Part shown: positions 35,232 through 44,080 of the stretch, in pieces | Layout of the letters: each line of letters begins with the position of its first letter | Numbering within the stretch: position 1 is the first letter of the stretch | Assembly (NCBI RefSeq): GCF_036231965.1 | Contig: NZ_CP109499.1 | Coordinates: 2,852,001 to 2,916,000, forward strand | Direction of reading: 5' to 3' | Origin: Streptomyces sp. NBC_01428 | GTDB lineage: Bacteria > Actinomycetota > Actinomycetes > Streptomycetales > Streptomycetaceae | DNA: 64,000 bases | Notes under the pieces: model-generated | The model's input: only the letters and a program-made list of their open reading frames with translations | What the model was told of the DNA's origin: nothing | The model's database searches: none | Program-made: the position numbers and the translations under genes

Positions 35232-35744
35232 CTACCTCCGCACCGCACTCGAAGGCGTCGGACCGACGCCGGTCCGGGCAGCCGAGGGCTCAACGGAGAC
35301 AGAGGTCGGAGTCGCGGACGGCCTCCGGGTGGGGGCGGACGAACGGGCCGGACCGCGCGGGGTGGGCACGGTCCTCGGGGCCGAGGTCGACGGGGTCCGC
35401 CCGGTGGGGTCGCTCGCACTGGGCCGAGGACTCTCGTTCCGCTGCGAGGGCGCCGGCTCGGGCACGGTCGACGGACTGCTCGCGGGCGGCGGTGCCAGTG
35501 GGACCGCCGGCGAGGCGGGGCCCTCGGACTGCGCCGCCCGGAGCGGCAGCGCGACGAGCACGGCGACCGCACAGGCGAGCCCGGCGCCGAGCGACGCCCG
35601 GAGCAGCCGTCGGCGGGCCGCACCCCTGCGAATGGCCTCGTACCGGCCGGCAGGGGGTCCGAGCAGGTCGGAGGGGGGTCGCAGGATGACGGCGAGCGGG
35701 TCGTCGGGCTCGAACTCCGGGCCGTCGTCAGCGTGTGTGATCAA
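35232..35744 (-). CDS. Single-pass membrane protein downstream of an ECF sigma gene (possible anti-sigma)
   Basis: A 170-residue protein with a short cytoplasmic N-terminus (about 1-48) and one membrane helix (about 49-70, LLRASLGAGLACAVAVLVAL). The outer tail of about 100 residues is low-complexity, rich in P, S, T and R. The start overlaps the sigma factor stop by 17 bp, the arrangement expected of a regulator pair. It lacks the zinc HxxxCxxC anti-sigma motif, and the cytoplasmic part is very small, so anti-sigma function is only inferred from position. Confidence 0.65.
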   Translation of the reverse strand: MITHADDGPEFEPDDPLAVILRPPSDLLGPPAGRYEAIRRGAARRRLLRASLGAGLACAVAVLVALPLRAAQSEGPASPAVPLAPPPASSPSTVPEPAPSQRNESPRPSASDPTGRTPSTSAPRTVPTPRGPARSSAPTRRPSATPTSVSVEPSAARTGVGPTPSSAVRR

Positions 35745-36282
35745 GGCTTCTCCTCAGGTGCGCGCGGAGCAGTTCGCGGGCCGCGTGGAGATCGGCCTTG
35801 ACGGTCCCTTCCTTGCGCCCGGTCAGCACGGACACCTCCCGGATCGGCATGTCAGCGTAGTAGTGCAGCAAGATCGGGACGCGCAGCCGTTCGGGCAGGG
35901 ACTGCACGATCAGCCGGACCGAGGGGTCGGTCTGTTCGTTGGGCGGGCCGAGCGCCGCCTCGGTGGTCGCCCGGTGCACGGCCCGGCGCTCGCGCTCCAG
36001 CTTGCGCCAGTGGTCCCGCACGAGGTTGGCCGCGGTGACGTAGAGGAAGCCGCGGGGTTCGGCCACGGTCGTCCAGCGCGCCCAGAGCCGGGTGAACGCC
36101 TCCGAGGCGATCTCGTGGGCGGTGCCGTCGTCGTCGACGAGACGGCGGCACCAGCCGGCGAGGCGCGGGTAGAGGGCGGCGAACAGCTCGGACGCTGCCT
36201 TCTCGCGGGACCCTTTCAACACTCTCCATGGTCGTGACGGAATGCGAGGGGCGGGATCCCGGGCCGCGGACGTACGGTCCAT
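35728..36282 (-). CDS. ECF sigma-70 family RNA polymerase sigma factor
   Basis: Extracytoplasmic-function-type sigma factor of roughly 165-185 residues. Region 2 (ELFAALYPRLAGWCRRLVDD, then ASEAFTRLWARW and NLVRDHWRKLERE) binds the -10 box and core polymerase. Region 4 (LPERLRVPILLHYYADMPIREV, then GRKEGTVKADLHAARELLRAHL) has the helix-turn-helix. The start is uncertain: I give the ATG at 36282, but the conserved region begins near a GTG/TTG pair at about 36222. It overlaps a single-pass membrane protein gene downstream. The upstream sortase operon runs in the same direction, 110 bp away. Confidence 0.8.
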   Translation of the reverse strand: MDRTSAARDPAPRIPSRPWRVLKGSREKAASELFAALYPRLAGWCRRLVDDDGTAHEIASEAFTRLWARWTTVAEPRGFLYVTAANLVRDHWRKLERERRAVHRATTEAALGPPNEQTDPSVRLIVQSLPERLRVPILLHYYADMPIREVSVLTGRKEGTVKADLHAARELLRAHLRRSLDHTR

Positions 36283-36392
36283 CGGCCCAGGATCGCGCCT
36301 CGGGGCCCCGGGGGACCCTGCGGTTGTGCGGCGGTTGTGCGACGGACGGCCACGCGGCACCTGGCGGGAACCGAGGAGCGTCCGCCCGGGCG

Positions 36393-37034
36393 TCAGGGGC
36401 TCGCGGAGCGGAGCGCCGCGAACACGATCACGTTGTCGGCGTAGCCGTCGCCGGTGCGGGAGCCGCCACAGGTGATGAGCCGCAGCTCCGGGCGGTCCAC
36501 GTCTCCGTAGACCGCGTCGGACGGGAACTCCGCCTTGGCGACGGTCCGTACGGAGGAGACGGCGAACACCGCCGACGTGCCGTTCTCCAGGCGCACCTCG
36601 ATCCGGTCGTCCCGGCGCAGCCGCGCGAGCCGGCGGAAGACACCGTCCCCGTACGCGCCGACCGTGACATGGCCGAGGATCACCGAGGGGCCGGTCTGTC
36701 CCGGCGTCGGCGAGTGGCGGTACCAGCCGGCCCGGTCGTGCGCCACGACCGGCGGCACCTGAACGCTGCCGTCGGCTGCCAGCCCCAGCCGCATGACCGG
36801 GGTGTCGACGTCGATGGCGGGGATCCGCAGCCCGACCGGGACCGAACGGCCCAGCGCCCGGATGTGCCGGGCGCCGCCCGACGCGGACGGCGCTGCGCCG
36901 CCCGGCCGTTCGGCCGTGCTCCGGCCGGTGGCGTTCGCCTCGGCCGGGTCCCGGCCGTCCGGGGAGCCGCCGCAGCCCGCGAGCAGCGTGGCCAGGGCCA
37001 CGGCGGTGAACGCGCGCCTGGAGAGGGCGGTCAT
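36393..37034 (-). CDS. Class F-like sortase with lipoprotein-like signal
   Basis: Membrane-associated transpeptidase of 213 residues. The N-terminus SRRAFTAVALATLLAGCGG looks like a Tat-type signal with a lipobox (LAGC). The sortase barrel spans about 60-210: VGLRIPAIDVDTPVMRLGL, the catalytic histidine in ILGHVTVG and the catalytic cysteine in LITCGGS, with a C-terminal GYADNVIVFA. The short form with TCGG is characteristic of actinobacterial class E/F sortases. Its ATG overlaps the stop of the upstream small surface protein gene (ATGA), so that protein is the first candidate substrate. Confidence 0.88.
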   Translation of the reverse strand: MTALSRRAFTAVALATLLAGCGGSPDGRDPAEANATGRSTAERPGGAAPSASGGARHIRALGRSVPVGLRIPAIDVDTPVMRLGLAADGSVQVPPVVAHDRAGWYRHSPTPGQTGPSVILGHVTVGAYGDGVFRRLARLRRDDRIEVRLENGTSAVFAVSSVRTVAKAEFPSDAVYGDVDRPELRLITCGGSRTGDGYADNVIVFAALRSASP

Positions 37035-37399
37035 GCTCCGGTGGCCCGGCGGCGCCGTACGACGAGGAACGTCGCGCCCCCGGCGGCGAACAGCGCGACC
37101 GCGCCGCCGCCGATGAGCCCGCCCTGTCCGCCGGACGAGCCCGATCCCGAGGCCGTCACGCCGGTGTCGGGCGCTCCGCTCGGCCGGACGGACACCTGGC
37201 GCCCGGCGGGCGCCCGCGTGGGCTCGGCGCTCGGGACGGCGGAGGGCGTCCGGCTCGGCGAGGTGCTCGCCGGAGCGGGTGCGGAGGTGACCGTGGGCCG
37301 GGTCGAGGGGACCGGGGACGGCCCGTCGGCGAACGCGGGCAGCGCGCCCGCCAGCACGGCGGTGCACGCAAGTGCCGTGGCACTGAGGACGGTTCGCAT
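37031..37399 (-). CDS. Small secreted, sortase-signal-like surface protein
   Basis: A 122-residue exported protein. The signal peptide (about 1-24, ending AFA-DG) is followed by a 60-residue P/S/T-rich stalk. The tail has a cell-wall-sorting layout: APDTG at about residue 79, a glycine-rich spacer, one hydrophobic helix (GGGAVALFAAGGATFLVV) and RRRR before the end. APDTG is a departure from LPxTG and LAxTG. The gene is translationally coupled to the sortase gene by an ATGA overlap. The mature peptide has almost no globular domain, so it may serve as a spacer or anchor. Confidence 0.75.
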   Translation of the reverse strand: MRTVLSATALACTAVLAGALPAFADGPSPVPSTRPTVTSAPAPASTSPSRTPSAVPSAEPTRAPAGRQVSVRPSGAPDTGVTASGSGSSGGQGGLIGGGAVALFAAGGATFLVVRRRRATGA

Positions 37400-37667
37400 G
37401 AGTGGCTCTCTTTCGTCGGTCCGCCCGCCGGTGGTGACGGCGGGCTGTGGTGTGGATCGAGCGGAGAGACGAGGCAGCGCGGGGGCGGGTTGTAAAGAAC
37501 GGGCAAAGGAGCGAGGCGTGGCGGGAAGGCACCGGCGCGCAGGGGGAGTTCGCGCTCCGGCCGGGGAGTGTTCGCCCGACGGCCGTTCCCGCGGCCCTGT
37601 AATGCCCGAGTAACGGCCCCTGCCTAGCGTCCGGGCTCCCCCGTTCCGTTCCTGGAGGAGCACTTCG

Positions 37668-40226
37668 ATGCACCTGCCCCGACCGCCTCGGCGCAGACAC
37701 GCTGTCTGGGCGGCGGCCGCGATCACCGCGGCCGCCCTGCTCACCGCGCCGCTGCCCGCAGCCGCCGCCGACTCCGGCACCACCCCGTCGGCCAAGGTCG
37801 ACTCCGCCCTGTCCACCGCCGTCGCCAAGGGCGGCGACGCCACCTTCTTCGTCGTCCTCAAGGACCAGGCGGACCTGTCCGCCGCCAGGAAGAAGAAGTC
37901 CCACGCGGCGAAGGCCGAGGCCGCGTACAGCAGACTGCGCGCGCACGCCCGGACCAGCCAGAAGTCGATCGACTCGTTCCTCGACGGGGCGAAGGTCGGC
38001 CACACCGACTACTGGATCGCCAACGCCGTCCAGGTGACCGGTGGTCAGGACCTGGTCGCGAAGCTGGCCCGGCGTTCGGACGTCGCGTCCGTCGTCAAGG
38101 CGCGGACGTACCAGCTCGACGACGTCCGGACCGCCGACACGAAGATCACCACGTCCCGCACGGACTCCTCCGCGAACGGCGACGACACCCCCGAGTGGGG
38201 CGTCTCCGACATCAAGGCCGACCAGGTCTGGGACAAGTACGGCACCCGCGGCGAGGGCATCGTGATCGCCAGCGTCGACTCGGGCGTCCAGTACGACCAC
38301 CCCGACCTGGTGGCCCAGTACCGGGGCAACAACGGCGACGGCACGTTCACCCACGACTACAACTTCTACGACCCGTCGGGCACCTGCCCCGCGGACGGCA
38401 CCCCGTGCGACAACAACGGCCACGGCACCCACACCATGGGCACGATGGTCGGCAAGCACGGCATCGGCGTCGCGCCGAACGCCACGTGGATCGCCGCCAA
38501 GGGCTGCGAGGCGTCGTCCTGCTCCGACGCGAGCCTGCTCGCGGCCGGCCAGTGGATCCTCGCCCCGACCGACCACACCGGCCAGAACCCACGCCCCGAC
38601 CTGGCACCGAACATCGTCAACAACTCGTGGGGCGGCGGCGACACGACGTTCTACCAGGACATCGTCGAGTCCTGGAACGCCGCGGGCATCTTCGAGGCGT
38701 TCGCGGCCGGCAACGACGGTGACGGCGTCACCTGCTCCACCGCGCACGCGCCCGGCTCCCAGGAGACCTCCTACGGCGTCGGCGCGTACGACTCCACCGG
38801 CAGGATCGCCTCGTTCTCCGGCTTCGGCCCCTCGCTCGTCGACGGCTCGGCCAAGCCGAACATCTCGGCCCCCGGCGTCGCGGTCGAGTCGACCTGGCCC
38901 GGCTCCTCGTACAAGACCGAGTCCGGTACGTCGATGGCCACCCCGCACGTGGCGGGCGCGGTCGCGCTGCTGTGGTCGGCGGCCCCGTCGCTCATCGGCA
39001 ACATCGAGGAGACGCGCGACCTGCTCAACGAGGGCGCCCGCGACGTCGACGACACCCACTGCGGTGGCACGGCCGACATGAACAACGTCTGGGGCCAGGG
39101 CAAGCTCGACATCCTGGCGTCGGTGGACAAGGCCCCGCACACCGCGGGCACCGTGACCGGCAAGGTCACCGACCGGGCCACCGGCGCCGCCCTGTCCGGC
39201 GTCACCGTCAAGGCCACGAACGCCATCTCCGGCACCCGCACGGTCGCCACCGGCACCGACGGTTCGTACGCACTGGCGCTGACCCCGGGCACGTACGACC
39301 TCAGTGTCGGCGGCTACGGCTACGCGGACGGCTCCGCCACCGGCGTCACGGTCACCGAGAACGGTTCCGTCACCCAGGACTTCGCGCTCACCGCGGTCGC
39401 CGTCCACCGGGTCACCGGCACCGTCCTGGACGTCACCGGGAAGCCGCTGGCCGGCGCGAGCGTCGAGCTGAAGGGGGCGCCCGCCGCCCCGGTCACCACG
39501 AACGCCAAGGGCGCGTACACGTTCCCGAAGATCGCCGAGGGCGCCTACACCCTCACGGTGCAGCCCGCCGCGCCGACGCTGTGCAACGGCGTCTACTCCG
39601 GTGCCGCCACCGTCGGCGCGGGCGACCTGACCAAGGACGTCCGCGTCCCGGCCCGCTCCGACGCCGGCGGCAACAGCTGCGCGCCGGCCGCGTACTCCTG
39701 GATCGCGGGCACCAAGAAGGTCGCGCTGAGCGGTGACGAGGACGCCACGACGATCACGCTGCCGTTCTCGGTGAAGCACTACGGCGTCGGCTACTCGACC
39801 GCCTCCGTCACCACCGACGGCCTGGTGAACTTCCTCGCCCCCCGGATCGGCGACTACACCAACACCGCGCTGCCCACGGTCAGGAACCCCAACGGCTTCA
39901 TCGCCCCGCTCTGGGACGACCTGACGCTCGACAAGAAGTCGTCGGTGCAGACGGCCATCACCGGCACCAAGGGCAGCCGCACGTTCGCCATCGTGTGGAA
40001 CGACGCCGCCTACGCCACCGGTACCGCGGGCCGCGCCACCTTCGAGGTCCTCTTCGACGAGGCCACCGGCGCCGTGACCCTCCAGTACAAGTCGGTCGCC
40101 GACCACGGCGCGGGCGCCACCGTCGGCATCCAGAACCAGGCCGGCAGCGACGCCCTCCAGTACTCCTACGACCAGCCGGTCGTCACCGACGGTTCGGCCG
40201 TCCGCTTCACGCAGGGAGCCAAGTGA
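37668..40226 (+). CDS. Secreted S8 family serine protease (subtilisin-like) with C-terminal regulatory-like domains
   Basis: Exported subtilase of 852 residues. It has a signal peptide (about 1-35) and an I9-type propeptide (about 36-150). The catalytic triad lies in IASVDSGVQYDHPD (Asp about 204), NNGHGTHTMGT (His about 250) and SGTSMATPHVAGA (Ser about 422). Two carboxypeptidase-regulatory-like beta domains follow at about 495-665 (GTVTGKVTDRATGAALSGVTV and VTGTVLDVTGKPLAGASV). A further C-terminal beta domain (about 680-850) resembles NHL/bacterial prepeptidase-like modules. The ATG at 37668 has a GGAGGAG site. The stop overlaps the next start by one base (TGATG). Confidence 0.92.
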   Translation: MHLPRPPRRRHAVWAAAAITAAALLTAPLPAAAADSGTTPSAKVDSALSTAVAKGGDATFFVVLKDQADLSAARKKKSHAAKAEAAYSRLRAHARTSQKSIDSFLDGAKVGHTDYWIANAVQVTGGQDLVAKLARRSDVASVVKARTYQLDDVRTADTKITTSRTDSSANGDDTPEWGVSDIKADQVWDKYGTRGEGIVIASVDSGVQYDHPDLVAQYRGNNGDGTFTHDYNFYDPSGTCPADGTPCDNNGHGTHTMGTMVGKHGIGVAPNATWIAAKGCEASSCSDASLLAAGQWILAPTDHTGQNPRPDLAPNIVNNSWGGGDTTFYQDIVESWNAAGIFEAFAAGNDGDGVTCSTAHAPGSQETSYGVGAYDSTGRIASFSGFGPSLVDGSAKPNISAPGVAVESTWPGSSYKTESGTSMATPHVAGAVALLWSAAPSLIGNIEETRDLLNEGARDVDDTHCGGTADMNNVWGQGKLDILASVDKAPHTAGTVTGKVTDRATGAALSGVTVKATNAISGTRTVATGTDGSYALALTPGTYDLSVGGYGYADGSATGVTVTENGSVTQDFALTAVAVHRVTGTVLDVTGKPLAGASVELKGAPAAPVTTNAKGAYTFPKIAEGAYTLTVQPAAPTLCNGVYSGAATVGAGDLTKDVRVPARSDAGGNSCAPAAYSWIAGTKKVALSGDEDATTITLPFSVKHYGVGYSTASVTTDGLVNFLAPRIGDYTNTALPTVRNPNGFIAPLWDDLTLDKKSSVQTAITGTKGSRTFAIVWNDAAYATGTAGRATFEVLFDEATGAVTLQYKSVADHGAGATVGIQNQAGSDALQYSYDQPVVTDGSAVRFTQGAK

Positions 40227-43174
40227 TGAGAGCCCACCACTCGCGCAGGGGCCTTCGGCTGGCCTCCGCCCTGGTCGCGGCGGGGCTGTGCCTGAGCGCC
40301 GCTCCGCAGGCGCTGGCCGCCGACGACGGCGACGGCGCGATGAAGCTGACCAGCGCCGAGGCCAGGACGCTCGCCGCCCACGTCACGCTCGACGCGTACG
40401 GCGACGACGCCACGCGGATCAGTCCGAAGCCGGCGGACCAGCCGCAGGCGGCGGCCGACGGCACCGGGTCCGCCACGGATTCCGGCGGCGGCTCGAAACT
40501 GGGCGACGCGGCCACCGACGCCGACCCGGCCACCAAGGTCACCTTCACCGGCACCTCGGCGCTGGAGGGTGTGCGCGGCATGGGCGCGACCGTGCCCGTC
40601 GGCGCCAAGGGCGACTACTTCACCCTCAACTCGCTCGGCAACGTGCAGCGGCACACCGCCGACGGCAGTCCGGTGTGGGAGCGCACCAACGCCTCGCTGT
40701 ACGCCGACTGGCAGGTCAAGCCGAGTCGCCCGTGGCAGACCGAGCCGTATCCGGCCCGCATCCTGATGGGCTACAACGCGGTCTCGCCGTTCTCGTCGAC
40801 CTCGGACTCCGGATTCAGCACCGGTGACCTGACCGGCGACGGCACCGACGACCTGGTCTTCACCGCCAGTGTCGGCTCGTCGCCCTACCGTCCGTTCACC
40901 TCGCCCGGATCGTCGCTGCCCACCGGCACGTTCGTGACCGTGGTCGACGGCAGGACCGGCGCGACGCTCTGGTCGAAGCTCTACAACTACGCCTCCATGG
41001 TGAAGATCGTCGACGGCACGCTGCTCGTCGCCGACGCGCCGCGGATGAGTCTCAACTCCCCGGTCGCCGACACGGCGAAGCTGACCGGCACCCGGTTCTC
41101 GTACGCCGGCGGGAAGTTGACCGCGGACGCGACGTGGACGTACGACACCCAGGAGGCCGGCGAGGCCAACTGGGGTGACATCCAGGAGCTGGGCAAGGGC
41201 AAGGTCGCCGTCTCCTGGGACCGGGCCGAGACGGCGAGCGTCGCCCCTCGCGGCCGTACCCTCGCCCTCGACCTGGCCGACGGCTCGGTCACCTGGCAGA
41301 CCGACAGCATGCTGTACAGCCGCCAGTTGCGGGTAGACGCCGCCCGCAAGCGGCTCGTCGCCGTCGAACAGGCCGAATCCACCGACGGTGTGGGCTACGA
41401 GATCGCCGCGTACGACACGCGGACCGGGCGGCGCGCGACGCTGGACAGCCGGACCAACGTGCTGCCCACCGCGCTCACGATCGGTGACCTCACCGCCAAG
41501 GCGGGCGACGAGTACGCGGTCGCCGAGTCCTCCCTGGACAACGACCTCTGGGTAAACGCCAGCACGGTCCGGGTGCTGAACGGCACCGACCCGAGCAAGG
41601 TCCTGTGGTCGAACACGGTCAAGCGTGCCGCCGACAACTTCAAGGACGGGGCGAGCATCTGGCGCCTGCAGATGGTGGACGGCAGGCTCGTCACCGCCGC
41701 GCAGGACGACGAGAAGCTCGATTCGGCCGAGAACCCCGGCGGCGCGCGCCTCGCGACGCTCACCGTGTTCACTGCCAAGGGCGAGGTCGGCTGGCAGGAG
41801 AAGGGCCTCGGCGCCTCGCCGATGTACCAGGACGTCTTCGCCGACGACCGGGGCACCCATGTGCGGGTGGTCGACCAGACGCAGAACATCCGCACCTACC
41901 GGCTCGGCAACGGCAAGCAGGAGAGCCTGACGCCGCTTCAGGCCGACATCTCCCACGCGAAGGCCGTCGACCTGGACAAGGACGGCACGTCCGACGTCGT
42001 CATGGGCGGTTCGTCGGACGGCGTGTGGGCCTACTCCGGTCCGTCGCTGGTCACCGGCAAGCCGGAGAAACTGTGGCAGGCCACGGTGCCCGGCGCTGTC
42101 ACCGGCATCGAGACCGGTGACGTCAACGGCGACGGCAGGCCCGAGGTCGTCGTCGCCGCCGACACCGCGGTCGTCGTCCTCAACGGCAGGACCGGCAAGA
42201 CGCTGGCCACCATCGACGGCGGCGGCCGGTTCGTCCGCTCCGTCAGGCTGGCCGACCTCGACGGCGACGGCGAGCTGGACATCCTCGTCCCGACGAACAG
42301 CCTCGACGCCTACTACGGCGACGGCCACAAGCTGTGGTCGTACACGGCGCCCGAGAGCGCGGGCGACGTCGTCTTCACCGACCCGTCGTCCGGCGACGGG
42401 CGGGTCTACGCCTCGTACACCAGCGTCGACGCGATCAACCTGGACAAGCCGGCGGTGGCCGCGGTCGCGCTGAACGCCATGACCGGCAAGGCCAAGTGGG
42501 ACGTCGTGCCGACGGCCCCGGCGGACTCGACCGACGGCGTCGTCCACGCCGCCGTCCCGAACGACGGTGTCTTCGCCTCGAAGGAGATCCCGTACGCGGG
42601 CGGCCACGCGGTCGCCTACGTGTGGGAGATCATGGCGCACGCCGGGGCGGACGCCGCCGACGGCAACAGCCTGTTCAACTACGTGGAGATCCGCGACGGC
42701 CGGACCGGTGAGGTGCTGCACGGCGCCACCGCCGGTGGTCTGTGGACGCACCACGGGTTCTTCACCGGCAACGGAAGCCTGTACGAGGCCGGTGCGGCGT
42801 CCTACCGCCGGTACAGCGGCGAGGGCACGACCGACTCCATGGTCTTCACCATCCCGACAGCCCTCGGCGGCGGTCTCGCGACCGGTCCCGGCGGCCGCGA
42901 GCTCCTGATCGGCGCGGTCGAGGGCGGCGTCTACGCCTTCGACCCGAGCGTCTTCGACACGGCCGAGGGCACCTACGCGCCGGCCCTCGGCAGCAGTACG
43001 GTCGCGGGCGGCGGCGAGATGCTGGCGGCCGACCTCGACGGCGACGGTGTCACCGAGGTCCTGTCGCTCAACACGGACGAGACGACGTCGGACCGGATGG
43101 CCGAGAGCATCGGCGGCCGGTTCCTGACCCAGGACAACGCCCTCCACCAGGTCGTCACGTTCAAGCTGTCCTGA
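40226..43174 (+). CDS. Secreted FG-GAP/VCBS repeat beta-propeller protein
   Basis: Large exported protein of 982 residues with a signal peptide (about 1-30, ending ALA-AD). At least four calcium-binding-like FG-GAP signatures are seen: DLTGDGTDDLVF, DLDKDGTSDVVMGG, DVNGDGRPEVVV and DLDGDGELDILVP, with another, DLDGDGVTEVLSL, near the C-terminus. They are interleaved with PQQ-like propeller blades (VLNGRTGKTLATIDG). It is predicted to be an adhesive or ligand-binding propeller. The start codon overlaps the subtilase stop in TGATG, so the two secreted proteins are made together. A strong terminator follows (43214-43252). The ligand is unknown. Confidence 0.88.
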   Translation: MRAHHSRRGLRLASALVAAGLCLSAAPQALAADDGDGAMKLTSAEARTLAAHVTLDAYGDDATRISPKPADQPQAAADGTGSATDSGGGSKLGDAATDADPATKVTFTGTSALEGVRGMGATVPVGAKGDYFTLNSLGNVQRHTADGSPVWERTNASLYADWQVKPSRPWQTEPYPARILMGYNAVSPFSSTSDSGFSTGDLTGDGTDDLVFTASVGSSPYRPFTSPGSSLPTGTFVTVVDGRTGATLWSKLYNYASMVKIVDGTLLVADAPRMSLNSPVADTAKLTGTRFSYAGGKLTADATWTYDTQEAGEANWGDIQELGKGKVAVSWDRAETASVAPRGRTLALDLADGSVTWQTDSMLYSRQLRVDAARKRLVAVEQAESTDGVGYEIAAYDTRTGRRATLDSRTNVLPTALTIGDLTAKAGDEYAVAESSLDNDLWVNASTVRVLNGTDPSKVLWSNTVKRAADNFKDGASIWRLQMVDGRLVTAAQDDEKLDSAENPGGARLATLTVFTAKGEVGWQEKGLGASPMYQDVFADDRGTHVRVVDQTQNIRTYRLGNGKQESLTPLQADISHAKAVDLDKDGTSDVVMGGSSDGVWAYSGPSLVTGKPEKLWQATVPGAVTGIETGDVNGDGRPEVVVAADTAVVVLNGRTGKTLATIDGGGRFVRSVRLADLDGDGELDILVPTNSLDAYYGDGHKLWSYTAPESAGDVVFTDPSSGDGRVYASYTSVDAINLDKPAVAAVALNAMTGKAKWDVVPTAPADSTDGVVHAAVPNDGVFASKEIPYAGGHAVAYVWEIMAHAGADAADGNSLFNYVEIRDGRTGEVLHGATAGGLWTHHGFFTGNGSLYEAGAASYRRYSGEGTTDSMVFTIPTALGGGLATGPGGRELLIGAVEGGVYAFDPSVFDTAEGTYAPALGSSTVAGGGEMLAADLDGDGVTEVLSLNTDETTSDRMAESIGGRFLTQDNALHQVVTFKLS

Positions 43175-43213
43175 CCCACCCGACGGCCGGCGGCCCCGGT
43201 CCACACCCCGCGT

Positions 43214-43252
43214 ACGACAGAACCCCCGGGCGATGCCCGGGGGTTCTGTCGT
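43214..43252. terminator. Bidirectional terminator between convergent genes
   Basis: Perfect 18-bp inverted repeat with a 3-base loop (arms 43214-43231 and 43235-43252), between the FG-GAP gene (+) and the ABC permease gene (-). Confidence 0.9.
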
Positions 43253-43303
43253 GCAGGCCGTGCGGGTCGTGCGGTTCTCGGGCTGCTCGACGCATCCGGC
43301 CGC

Positions 43304-44080
43304 CTACTTGGGGTCGCGGTCGAACTGCGCCCGGGACCAGCGGTAGCCGAGGACGCTCAGGGCGGCGCACCAGGCCAGCGCGATCCACCAGTTGTCGCCG
43401 ATCTCCGTGCCCAGCAGGAGCCCCCGCAGGGTCTCGATCGCCGGGGTGAAGGGCTGGTACTCGGCGATCGGCTGGAACCAGCCCGGCATCGAGTGCAGCG
43501 GGACGAACGCGCTGGAGATCAGCGGCAGCAGGATCAGCGGTGTCGCGTTGTTGCTGGCCGCCTCGGCGTTGGGGGCGCCCATGCCCATGCCGACCGCGAT
43601 CCAGGTGAACGCCAGGGCGAAGAAGGCGAGCAGGCCGAAGGCCGCGAGCCACTCCAGGACCGTGGCGTCCGTGGAGCGGAAGCCCATCGCCACGCCCACC
43701 GCACCGACGATCACCACGCTGATGACGGCCTGCAGCACGCTTCCGACGACGTGCCCGAAGAGGACGGAGCCGCGGTGGATGGCCATGGTGCGGAAGCGGG
43801 CGATGATGCCCTCGTTCATGTCCATGGAGACGGACACGGCGGTGCCGACGACGGTGGAGCCGATCGTCATGAGCAGGATGCCCGGCACGATGTAGGCGAT
43901 GTAGGCGGAGCGGCCCGCCCCTCCGCTCATGGTGTCGCCGAAGACGTAGACGAACAGCAGAAGCAGCATCACCGGGGTGAGCAGCAGGTTCAGGGTCATC
44001 GACGGGTAGCGGCGGGCGTGCAGCAGGTTCCGGCGCAGCATCGTCGAGGAGTCGCGCACGGCGAGGGAGAGGGAGCTCAT
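43304..44080 (-). CDS. ABC-2 type exporter permease (DrrB-like)
   Basis: Membrane subunit of 258 residues with six helices, of the daunorubicin-resistance DrrB/ABC-2 family. Recognisable segments are the N-terminal amphipathic RDSSTMLRRNLLHARRYP, LLLTPVMLLLLFVYVFGD and the conserved PGILLMTIGSTVVGTAVSVSMDMNEGIIARFRTM. LPLISSAFVPLHSMPGWFQPIAEYQPFTP is the usual C-terminal ABC-2 signature. The start at 44080 overlaps the ATPase stop by 4 bp. Substrate unknown; drugs, lipids or peptides are all possible. Confidence 0.92.
   Translation of the reverse strand: MSSLSLAVRDSSTMLRRNLLHARRYPSMTLNLLLTPVMLLLLFVYVFGDTMSGGAGRSAYIAYIVPGILLMTIGSTVVGTAVSVSMDMNEGIIARFRTMAIHRGSVLFGHVVGSVLQAVISVVIVGAVGVAMGFRSTDATVLEWLAAFGLLAFFALAFTWIAVGMGMGAPNAEAASNNATPLILLPLISSAFVPLHSMPGWFQPIAEYQPFTPAIETLRGLLLGTEIGDNWWIALAWCAALSVLGYRWSRAQFDRDPK

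Noticed and set aside
36393..40106. A 1237-codon open frame on the minus strand opposite the subtilase gene
   Set aside because: Only its last 213 codons (sortase) look like a protein. The rest is antisense to a clear subtilase and is low-complexity R/G/V/D sequence produced by GC bias.
40166..43204. A 1012-codon minus-strand frame opposite the FG-GAP gene
   Set aside because: It mirrors the plus-strand gene, which has a signal peptide and repeated FG-GAP motifs. The antisense frame has no motif and no helix pattern.
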